Below, in pieces: positions 36,081 through 44,068 of a stretch of DNA of 64,000 nt. The stretch is from Microbulbifer bruguierae. Its GTDB lineage: Bacteria; Pseudomonadota; Gammaproteobacteria; Pseudomonadales; Cellvibrionaceae. Each line of letters opens with the position of its first letter. Positions within the stretch are counted from its first letter, which is position 1. The position numbers and the translations under genes are program-made. The notes under the pieces are model-generated. The model was not told the DNA's origin. It ran no database searches and was given only the letters and a program-made list of their open reading frames with translations. The DNA is taken from contig NZ_CP118605.1 of assembly GCF_029869925.1 (NCBI RefSeq), positions 868,001-932,000 on the forward strand, in the 5' to 3' direction.

Positions 36081-37187
36081 TCAGTACGTATTTTCGTCTG
36101 ACATCATCAGTACCGGCTTGATTACCGCTCCGCTGGAGAGATCGACAAGGGCCCGGTTGATACTGCTAAAGGGATAGGTGCGCACCAGCTTGTCCAACGG
36201 CAACCGGCCAGCGCGAAAATATTCGATCATCCGCGGAATAAAGGTTTTCGGATTCGCATCCCCTTCCACGGTTCCACGCAGGGTGCGACCGCCAAACACG
36301 AGTTCACGTGGTGGGATAGACAGGTTGCGCCCCGCGGGGCTTACACCCGCACACACCAGCTGACCGCGCTGCGCCAGCGCGCGGAATGCCGTCTCTATTA
36401 CCGGAATGCTGCCAGTGGCATCCACCGCGCCATTCAGCAGACCGTACTTTTTCAACGCGGAAGCGAGATCTATGTCCCGGCTGACAATGGCTGCAGTAGC
36501 GCCCAGCGCCAGCGCGAGCTCGGTGCGCGCGGGATTCAGGTCCACGGCAATAATTTCCCGACAGCCGACAATGGCCGCGGCCATAACCGCCGCGAGCCCA
36601 ACGGTGCCGCAGCCGAAAATCGCTACTCGATCCGCCCTGTCCGGCTGCAATACATTCAATACCGCGGACATCCCGGTCTGTACGCCACAGGCCAGAGGTG
36701 CCATCAGCTCCGGGGGCAAATCCTGATCCAGCCGCACCATATTGTGCGTATTCGCAATCGTATGGGTGGCGAAGGAAGACTGGGCGAAGTAGTGACTGGT
36801 AATCGGCGCTCTGCCCAACGACATGGGCGCACTGCCGTCCATTCGGCGACCGGCAAAATTCATCGCCAGTGCCGAACTGCAATAGGCCGGCGCCGCCTCG
36901 CGACAGGCGCGACAGCCACCGCAAGCGCCGAAGCTCATCAACACCCGGTCGCCGGGAGCGAGTCCGGTAACACCCTCCCCCAGCGCCTCGACTATGCCTA
37001 CACCTTCGTGCCCCAACACCGCGGGCAGCGGCGTGCCCAACTGCCCGCCCATGGCAAGCAGATCGGTGTGACAGATGCCGCAGGCCTCCAGCCGCACCCG
37101 CACTTCGGATCGCGCGGGCGCGGACAGCTCACAGGTTTCGATATCGACGATGGCGCCGGGGCGGGCTATCGCAGCCTGAATCTTCAT
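36081..37187 (-). CDS. Zinc-dependent alcohol dehydrogenase (aryl/allyl alcohol type)
   Basis: Medium-chain NAD-dependent dehydrogenase of 368 residues from the ATG at 37187. Catalytic zinc ligands are Cys38 in GICHTD and the His60-Glu61 pair in LGHEGVG. The structural zinc site has Cys89, Cys92, Cys95 and Cys103. The cofactor motif is IFGCGTVGLAAV. It resembles benzyl-alcohol and geraniol dehydrogenases. It lies 28 bases after the acyl-CoA ligase gene and 9 bases before the DUF4334 gene. In context it would oxidise an isoprenoid alcohol or reduce the aldehyde formed by cleavage. Confidence 0.92.
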   Translation of the reverse strand: MKIQAAIARPGAIVDIETCELSAPARSEVRVRLEACGICHTDLLAMGGQLGTPLPAVLGHEGVGIVEALGEGVTGLAPGDRVLMSFGACGGCRACREAAPAYCSSALAMNFAGRRMDGSAPMSLGRAPITSHYFAQSSFATHTIANTHNMVRLDQDLPPELMAPLACGVQTGMSAVLNVLQPDRADRVAIFGCGTVGLAAVMAAAIVGCREIIAVDLNPARTELALALGATAAIVSRDIDLASALKKYGLLNGAVDATGSIPVIETAFRALAQRGQLVCAGVSPAGRNLSIPPRELVFGGRTLRGTVEGDANPKTFIPRMIEYFRAGRLPLDKLVRTYPFSSINRALVDLSSGAVIKPVLMMSDENTY

Positions 37188-37215
37188 AAGGGCACCTGAA
37201 AACCGACAATCCATT

Positions 37216-38910
37216 TCAACCTTCCCAAATGATTTTCTGATTCTGCGCGCGCCACTGATCGGCGAACTTCATATAGCGCTCTTCGATTTCGTTGCGTTTC
37301 AGTTTCATGGTTGGGGTCAGCAGGCCGCTTTCGATGGTCCAGGGTTCCTTGACAATCACCACGTAATTGAGGCGCTCGTGATCTTCCAGTTGCTGATTGA
37401 TTTCATCCAGATGCGAGGAAAATTCCTGCACGAAACGATGCTTGTCTTCCGCGCTTGACGGGTTCAGTGCGCCCGGCGAGAGTACTGCCAGAGCAAAGGG
37501 TTGCGGCTGCCCCGGACCGGTTGCACAGATCACCTCGATACCCGGGTGTGCACCCAGCATATTTTCGATCGGCACCGGCGCAACATATTTACCCTTGCTG
37601 GTTTTGAACAGATCCTTGGTGCGGCCGGTAATCCGCAGCCGGCCTTTGTCATCCAGTTCGCCGCGATCCCCGGTGCGGAGGAAGCCGTCTTCCGTCATAC
37701 AGGCCCGCGATTCCTCGGGCATCTTGTAATAACCCATCATCTGCCCGGGGCTTTTCACCAACACCTCGCCAGAATCGTCGATGCGGCACTCCACGCCGTC
37801 CAGCGGTGTGCCCACATAGCCGGGACGCACTTCGCCAATACGCGCCGCGTGGGACGCAGCACAGTTTTCCGTCATGCCAAAGACCTCCAGCAGATCCAAC
37901 CCGAGCTTGCGGTACCAGCGGATGATATCCGCCGACAGCGGCGCCGCGCCGGTAAGGCCTACCTGAACACTATCGAGTCCCAACTCCTGCAGGATTTTCT
38001 TTTTCATTTTCGATGACAGGAACGGAATGGCAAACAGTATTTTTTGCTTCGCCGGTGGGATTTTGGCGTTGACGGCCTGATAGAACTTGGTCCATAACCG
38101 CGGCACAGAGAAAAAGCGTGTGGGGCGCGCCCGTTTCAGGTCGACGGGAAAAGTCTCTAGACTATCGTTGAAAAATAACTGGAAACCAAAAAGCAGCGAG
38201 GGGATTTCAACCGCGACCCGCTCGGCCACATGGGCCAGAGGCAGATAGGACAGCATGCGGTCGTTGCCATCGGGCAACCACAAACTCACCGAACAGCCCG
38301 CCGGTGCCGTCAGCGAGCGGAAATTGTGCATCACGCCCTTGGGGCGCCCTGTGGTACCGGAGGTATAGATAATGGTGGCCAGCGCTTCGCGTCCGCGCAG
38401 CACCACGTTCTGCAACGGCTCAAAATCCCGCTGCAGCTGATCCCAGTGAACGGAATTTTCTGCGCGCAATTTGGGAGACATGGGCAGACCTACAAGAGGG
38501 AGGCTCTGCGGCAAAACCGGAGCCAGCTCATTCCAGCCATCGCTCACCCCATCGAGGCGGCCGACAAACAATAGCCTGGCTTCACTGTGCTCCAGTACAT
38601 AGGTACAGGCATCGGCACCGAGGGTCGGATACAGCGGCACCGGCACATGTCCGGCCATCCAGATGGCGAGGTCGGCAATAATCCAGTGGGCGCTGTTTTT
38701 TCCCACCAGCGCGATATTACTGCCCTCTGGCAGGTCGAGTGAATTGAGGTAAGCGGCACCGCGCCGCGCCTGATCCGCTACCTGGCCCCAGGTATAGCTT
38801 TCCACTTCGCCGCCGGCGAGGGGTTGGGTAAGGTAGACCTTGTCAGGCTGTTCCTTTTCCCAGCGCAGGACATATTCCAGTGGTTCGGCGAATTCAACGA
38901 TCCGGCTCAT
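37216..38910 (-). CDS. Long-chain acyl-CoA ligase (AMP-binding)
   Basis: ATP-dependent acyl-CoA synthetase of 564 residues from the ATG at 38910, with AAGGTGG 8 bases upstream. It has the AMP-binding P-loop IIYTSGTTGRPKGVMHN, the FGMTENCAAS motif, the TGDRGELDD segment and the C-terminal GRTKDLFKTSKGKYVAP. The long-chain (ACSBG/FadD15-like) layout suggests activation of a hydrophobic acid. In context it would make the CoA ester of the cleaved isoprenoid acid. It is followed by the alcohol dehydrogenase gene. Confidence 0.93.
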   Translation of the reverse strand: MSRIVEFAEPLEYVLRWEKEQPDKVYLTQPLAGGEVESYTWGQVADQARRGAAYLNSLDLPEGSNIALVGKNSAHWIIADLAIWMAGHVPVPLYPTLGADACTYVLEHSEARLLFVGRLDGVSDGWNELAPVLPQSLPLVGLPMSPKLRAENSVHWDQLQRDFEPLQNVVLRGREALATIIYTSGTTGRPKGVMHNFRSLTAPAGCSVSLWLPDGNDRMLSYLPLAHVAERVAVEIPSLLFGFQLFFNDSLETFPVDLKRARPTRFFSVPRLWTKFYQAVNAKIPPAKQKILFAIPFLSSKMKKKILQELGLDSVQVGLTGAAPLSADIIRWYRKLGLDLLEVFGMTENCAASHAARIGEVRPGYVGTPLDGVECRIDDSGEVLVKSPGQMMGYYKMPEESRACMTEDGFLRTGDRGELDDKGRLRITGRTKDLFKTSKGKYVAPVPIENMLGAHPGIEVICATGPGQPQPFALAVLSPGALNPSSAEDKHRFVQEFSSHLDEINQQLEDHERLNYVVIVKEPWTIESGLLTPTMKLKRNEIEERYMKFADQWRAQNQKIIWEG

Positions 38911-39032
38911 AGTAGGACCCACCTTCTCTCATTATCTTATTGTTTTGAATCACGCTAATGGCGCTCCCGGAGTCTGTCAATCAGACCTTGTAGCCAGGCA
39001 TGCGCCATTCTGTGACCGACAGACAGCTTTCC

Positions 39033-40175
39033 TTACAAACTGCGTGCGATCAGCTCCTTCATAATCTCGTTGGTGCCGCCGTAAATACGCCCAGCGCGGG
39101 AGTCGATATAGGCTTTAGCAATGGCGTACTCAAGCATATAGCCGTAGCCGCCGTGGAGCTGAACGCCTTCATCCACGACCCGGCACAGCAATTCCGAGGT
39201 CCACAATTTGGCGGCGGCGGCGGCTTCCGGGGCAAGTTTGTTTTCCAGTACTTCTTCGATACAGCGGTCGACGAATACCTGACCGATCTCGATCTCGGTT
39301 TTCATCTCCGCCAGTTTGAAGCGGGTATTCTGGTAATTGGCCACCGGCTGTCCGAATACCTTGCGATCGCGGGTGTAATTCAGAGTGTTATGCAATGCAG
39401 CGCGCGCGCTGCTGACCGACAGGATCGCAATGATCAGACGCTCCCAGGAGAGCTCGCGCATCAGCTGGATAAAGCCCCGCCCTTCCACTTCACCCAACAG
39501 GTTGGACTGGGGAACACGCACATTTTCAAAATAGAGTTCGCAGGTATCCTGCGCTTTCATGCCGACTTTTTTCAGCGGCTGTGCCTTGCTGAAGCCGGCG
39601 CGGTCTGCCTCCACCAGAATCAATGAGGTGTCTTTGGAGCCCTCTCCGCTGTTTCCGGTTTTCGCCACGACCACCACGATATCCGCGAGATAACCGTTGG
39701 TGATGAAAATCTTGGAGCCATTGATGACATAGTCATCTCCGTCTTTTTCCGCGCGGCAGGTGATCGCCTGCAGATCGGAGCCGGTACCCGGCTCGCTCAT
39801 GGCAACGGCACCGACCGCTTCGCCGGAGGCCATGCGCGGCAGCCACCGCTGCTTCTGTGCCTCGGTGCCGAAGTTGTAGATGTAATTGGCCACGATATCC
39901 GAGTGCACGGTAAAGCCTGGGCCGGTGGCGCCGACGTAACTCTGCTCTTCCATCAACACTGTGCTGTAAATACGGTCGCCACCCATACCGCCGTACTCTT
40001 CTGGAATGGTCATGCACAGCAAGCCGAGTTCACCGGCGCGGTACCAGAGTTCCCTGTCCACATGCTGCTGCTCTTCCCAGCGCTCGTGGTGAGGCATTAC
40101 TTCGGTTTCCAGAAACCGTTTGACCATGCGGCGAAATTCTTCGTGCTCGGGCTGGAACAGGGTTCTCGGGATCAT
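39033..40175 (-). CDS. Acyl-CoA dehydrogenase
   Basis: FAD-dependent acyl-CoA dehydrogenase of 380 residues. Visible motifs: AVAMSEPGTGSDLQAI, SKIFITNGYLAD, DRKVFGQPVANYQNTRF, LHGGYGYMLEYA and the C-terminal RIYGGTNEIMKE with Glu as presumed base. It is of the long-chain/isovaleryl-like subgroup. AAGGAG precedes the ATG. It lies 44 bases after the divergent APH-like gene and 122 bases before the ligase gene, so it may act early on the activated acid. Confidence 0.93.
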   Translation of the reverse strand: MIPRTLFQPEHEEFRRMVKRFLETEVMPHHERWEEQQHVDRELWYRAGELGLLCMTIPEEYGGMGGDRIYSTVLMEEQSYVGATGPGFTVHSDIVANYIYNFGTEAQKQRWLPRMASGEAVGAVAMSEPGTGSDLQAITCRAEKDGDDYVINGSKIFITNGYLADIVVVVAKTGNSGEGSKDTSLILVEADRAGFSKAQPLKKVGMKAQDTCELYFENVRVPQSNLLGEVEGRGFIQLMRELSWERLIIAILSVSSARAALHNTLNYTRDRKVFGQPVANYQNTRFKLAEMKTEIEIGQVFVDRCIEEVLENKLAPEAAAAAKLWTSELLCRVVDEGVQLHGGYGYMLEYAIAKAYIDSRAGRIYGGTNEIMKELIARSL

Positions 40176-40219
40176 GCTGGCTCCTTACTGCGTCGATCTT
40201 GCTTCGGCGTTAATTATTT

Positions 40220-41434
40220 TCACGCAATCACATTGCGTCGTTGCTGCATCAGCGACATGGCATCCCAATCGAAGATGGCCATGCAGTTTCTGCGGATGCG
40301 TTTGATCAGTTCTCCGTTCTGCGCGAGATTTTCCTGCAGGAAGCCACTGGCACAGATATTGAAAATCAGCGGGCCGAACAGATTGAAGCGATAATCTTCA
40401 CAGGCCTCGCGGAACGGATACTGGGATCCACTCTGTTCGAATACCCGGCAATAGCGTTGTAACAGGGCCGCTTCGCTATTGTTGCGGGCCACATAGGAAA
40501 GGTCGTTGGAGAGCACGCTGGCCACGTCGTACATGGGATTGCGCACGCCTGCGAGCTTCCAGCTGAGCAGACTGCCGCGGCAGGTGCCGCCGTCTCGTTG
40601 AAACAACACATTTTCCAGGCGCGCATCGCCATGGCTCAGGGTGAGGATATGGCGCTCATAGCGGTGCCAGTCCGCCACGTAATCGGCAAATTTTTCCACG
40701 AGGGCAAAATGCCCCGGTGTCAGCCAGCCGCCGTAAACAGCGCGCAGCGCTTCCACCCCCACGCGGTAGCGATGGGCAATAAAGCGGGCGCTGTCCCGCT
40801 GGCGCAACTGCCATTGGGGAGCGGACGCCGGCGACGTGCGTACAAAACAACCGTGCAATTGTGCCAGCTCCTGCAACACCGCCTCGTGTTCCGGCAGGTG
40901 CTCATCCGGGCTCTCATCTACCGCATAGCTTTCACCGCCGCAATCTTCCAACAACAGATTGAAATGCTGGCCATCGGCAGCGGCGAACAACAAGCCCGGG
41001 ACCCGGCAGGCGTAGTGGCTGTTCAGCTCCTGATAGGCGGAGGCTTCGCGGGTGAAGGAATGGCGAATAAATTCCTCCCACTGCGGACTCGGCAGTGGAC
41101 GGGAAAACTTGGCGAGGATGGTCGCAGGTCCTACTGAGCAGCTGTCGGCATATCCCAGATGCAACCGTACAAGTATGTCGAAGTCATTCGCAGACACCGG
41201 TTCGCAGGTAAATCCCACAACCGCTGGCCATGCCGGATTGTGCAAACGCAGGGCGGTATTCAACCAGGATTCGGTCAACGCCTGCGGCGATGCCAGTGCC
41301 GCAACGCCGGATGCCAATTTGCACGCGTTGAAGTCCCCCGATCGATCCGCGAGAGGAAAAAGCACACCATTTTCCCTCTGCCGCGGCCGCTCGCCCGGAT
41401 CCTTCTCGACCTTTGTGGTCAGTATCTGGCTCAT
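40220..41434 (-). CDS. APH-fold phosphotransferase with altered active site
   Basis: Kinase-fold protein of 404 residues from the ATG at 41434 (AGGTGA site upstream). The catalytic loop is present as LSHGDARLENVLF (His268, Asp270, Asn275). The following metal-binding Asp of the family (DWE) is replaced by Ser291 in LLSWKLAGVRNPMYD. It may be a pseudokinase, a partner protein or a kinase with a changed metal site. It precedes an acyl-CoA dehydrogenase on the same strand, like the 21231/22469 pair in mirror order. The function is inferred only from the family. Confidence 0.75.
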   Translation of the reverse strand: MSQILTTKVEKDPGERPRQRENGVLFPLADRSGDFNACKLASGVAALASPQALTESWLNTALRLHNPAWPAVVGFTCEPVSANDFDILVRLHLGYADSCSVGPATILAKFSRPLPSPQWEEFIRHSFTREASAYQELNSHYACRVPGLLFAAADGQHFNLLLEDCGGESYAVDESPDEHLPEHEAVLQELAQLHGCFVRTSPASAPQWQLRQRDSARFIAHRYRVGVEALRAVYGGWLTPGHFALVEKFADYVADWHRYERHILTLSHGDARLENVLFQRDGGTCRGSLLSWKLAGVRNPMYDVASVLSNDLSYVARNNSEAALLQRYCRVFEQSGSQYPFREACEDYRFNLFGPLIFNICASGFLQENLAQNGELIKRIRRNCMAIFDWDAMSLMQQRRNVIA

Positions 41435-41525
41435 GACTTCACCTGACTCAAATTCTTCTCGATTCACTCCTGTGTTCAACCGCGGCAACCCTGCACCGCG
41501 GCCGTACACTTACCCACACTGCGGA

Positions 41526-43859
41526 TCAGAAAGATCCGCGCAGGGTAACGCCGTAGGTGAGTGGCGCGGATACATAACCGTTGGCATCATTTCCCTGAAG
41601 CGGAGAATTGAAATGCTGGGTTACGTAGCGCTCGTCGGTACAGTTCTGACACCAGGCGGCCAGCGTCCAGCCCGAGGACTCAGAACGCACGCCGATATTG
41701 GCTGCCACTTCGCCCTGGTTATCGCGCATCAGGTCGTTGGAGGTGTTGGTGTACAGGTCGGTGGAGTAGTTGATGCCCACGCGGCCGAACAGGCTGAAGG
41801 CGCCGGACAGCGGCTGGTCCACGCTCAACGCCAGGTTGCCCGCCCACTCAGGAGCGTGGGCAAATTCCCGCTCCGCCAGAGATCCCAGTACCGGGTCGCT
41901 GCCGAAGCTGGCGTCGGCAATATGGGTAACGTCGAAGTTGAGGCTGAAAGCATCACTTAGCAAAAACTGGTTTTCGACTTCGACACCGTAAGCAGTGGCT
42001 TCCGGTGCATTGTCGATGGTGAACTGGGTTCCAATAAACTGCGCGATCTGCAGGTCGCTCATCTCGTTATAGAACACTGCGACGTTGGTACGTGCGCGGC
42101 CGCCGGCGTATTCACTCTTCAGACCCAGCTCGTAGCCATCCACAAATTCGGATTTGTAGGTAGGATCCAACGGTACGGCGCCGGGCACTTCAGCGGGGTT
42201 GTTGGCGAGGGTACCGGCAGCGGTGTTATCGATGTTCACCCCGCCCGCCTTGTAGCCGCGGCTGTAGGAGGCGTAGGCCATCATGGCGTTATCGATCTGG
42301 TAGCGGGCCGCGAGGGTGCCGCTCACTGCGCTGTCTTTAAAAGTATCGTCGTATTCCGGCCCTGGCTGTACGCCGAGCAGGCGAAAGACAGCCGTAGGGG
42401 CAGGGGAGAAATAGTTGCGCACCATCGCTCCTGCCTTTTCATCCTTGGAGTAGCGCGCACCGACGGTCAGACCGAATTTTTCGGTCACATCCAGATTCCA
42501 GTGGGTGAAGACAGCATAGGTGGTACTATCCGCCGGCATATCGATGTTGCTCCAGATACCCGTGCTGGCGTCAGCGTAGCCCGCTGGAATTCCGGCAGCA
42601 CCGAGGTAGACATCGAAGTAGGCCTGGGCCTGGTCACCCCAACCCAGTTCGTGGTGTGCCGCAATATCTTCCTTGGCATAGTAGATACCGGCCACATAGT
42701 CGGCGCCGGCAAAGGGACCGAAGCTGTCGATCACGCCGTTCAGGGTGAATTCCTGAGAGAGCATTTCCGTGTTCAGGGATTCATTGATGATCAGGATATT
42801 TCCGCCGGTAAAGTCCGCGTCCATATTCCACTGGGAGATGCTCCAGTCGCGATAGCCGGTCACCGAGTTGACGGTCTGGCCGGAGGCAAGCTCCCACTGC
42901 AGTTTGAGCACTGCGCCCTTGTCGGTGATGTTCTGGTCGGTGTCACCACTCAGCACCTGCTCGTAATCGTCGAAATCTGCCGACGGTGCTTCGAGGCCAC
43001 GAGCGGGAATCAGCACGTTGCTGATAAACGGCTGCATGGGGCCGTCTACCACATCCATCTGGCCGTAACAGCAGTTGTTGCTTTCATCGGACCAGTCGGC
43101 GATCAACTGCGCGGAGAAGGTTTCCGACGGTTCGTAAAGGAATTGCGCTTTCAGCGCACGTGGAGAGCGCTCGTTGTAGTTGCCCCCGTTGGGATCTTTG
43201 ATGTAGCCATCCTGCTGCCCCCAGAGCCCGGCGATGCGCACGGCGAAATCGTCGGTCACTGGCATGTTGGCTGCGCCGCGCACCATCTGGCGGCCGTAGT
43301 TGCCGGCGGTTACTTCGTAGTCCAGCTCCGATGCATCGGTGCTGGGCGCCACGCTGTTGAGGATCAGCGCACCGGCGGAGGTATTCTTGCCAAACAGCGT
43401 GCCCTGCGGGCCGCGCAGGACCTCCAGGCCGCCGATATCCAGCCAGTTCTGCATGGCCTGGCCGGCGCGAGTACGGTATACGCCGTCGACGAAGACACCT
43501 ACAGCACCCTCAAACGCGCGACTGTTACCCACGGTTCCGATACCGCGAATCATGATGTTGGCACTGTTGGCGGCACTGTTGGTGACATCAAACTTGATGC
43601 TCGAGGAGATCTGCTGAATGTTCGCGATACTGTCCACCTGGGCCATCGCCAGATCTTCGGCGGTAGCGGCGGTCACCGCCACCGGAATGTCCTGCATACT
43701 CTCGGCACGCCGCTGGGCAGTTACTACGACTTCCTCCAGCTGACGCCCCGCTCCGTCCTGCGCCATGACCGGCACTGCAGCAGCAATAGCGGTAGCCAGG
43801 GCACTGGCCCGAAACACGGGATTGCTGGAAATACGGTTTGGTTTGCTATTCATCGCCAT
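41526..43859 (-). CDS. TonB-dependent outer-membrane receptor
   Basis: Outer-membrane beta-barrel of 777 residues that takes up a large or hydrophobic ligand with energy from TonB. A signal peptide ends near VMAQDG. The plug begins LEEVVVTAQRRAESMQDIPVAV and holds VLRGPQGTLFGKNTSAGAL. The barrel ends with the typical terminal Phe (TLRGSF). I prefer the ATG at 43859, 9 bases after a GAGGAG site; the ATG at 43868 touches that site. This receptor subgroup is common in degraders of steroids and other hydrophobic compounds. It lies between the LuxR-type regulator and the APH-like gene, and is a likely importer of the pathway substrate. Confidence 0.93.
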   Translation of the reverse strand: MAMNSKPNRISSNPVFRASALATAIAAAVPVMAQDGAGRQLEEVVVTAQRRAESMQDIPVAVTAATAEDLAMAQVDSIANIQQISSSIKFDVTNSAANSANIMIRGIGTVGNSRAFEGAVGVFVDGVYRTRAGQAMQNWLDIGGLEVLRGPQGTLFGKNTSAGALILNSVAPSTDASELDYEVTAGNYGRQMVRGAANMPVTDDFAVRIAGLWGQQDGYIKDPNGGNYNERSPRALKAQFLYEPSETFSAQLIADWSDESNNCCYGQMDVVDGPMQPFISNVLIPARGLEAPSADFDDYEQVLSGDTDQNITDKGAVLKLQWELASGQTVNSVTGYRDWSISQWNMDADFTGGNILIINESLNTEMLSQEFTLNGVIDSFGPFAGADYVAGIYYAKEDIAAHHELGWGDQAQAYFDVYLGAAGIPAGYADASTGIWSNIDMPADSTTYAVFTHWNLDVTEKFGLTVGARYSKDEKAGAMVRNYFSPAPTAVFRLLGVQPGPEYDDTFKDSAVSGTLAARYQIDNAMMAYASYSRGYKAGGVNIDNTAAGTLANNPAEVPGAVPLDPTYKSEFVDGYELGLKSEYAGGRARTNVAVFYNEMSDLQIAQFIGTQFTIDNAPEATAYGVEVENQFLLSDAFSLNFDVTHIADASFGSDPVLGSLAEREFAHAPEWAGNLALSVDQPLSGAFSLFGRVGINYSTDLYTNTSNDLMRDNQGEVAANIGVRSESSGWTLAAWCQNCTDERYVTQHFNSPLQGNDANGYVSAPLTYGVTLRGSF

Positions 43860-44068
43860 GGGAGACATCTCCTCGTTATCTTTATTGATATGGCGGCGCT
43901 GATACGGCTTGGCCGCGCCTTATCCTCACACTGGGCTCAGTTTTTATTGGACTGGTTGCAGTATGCGAAGGCGATAACAAAAAAAACTCGTCCATTCCGA
44001 TGAAATTTCACCCCCTTTTCACGGGAGGCTGAACCAGGCTGGTGCACAGCCAGCCGGTTGGAATTCGC

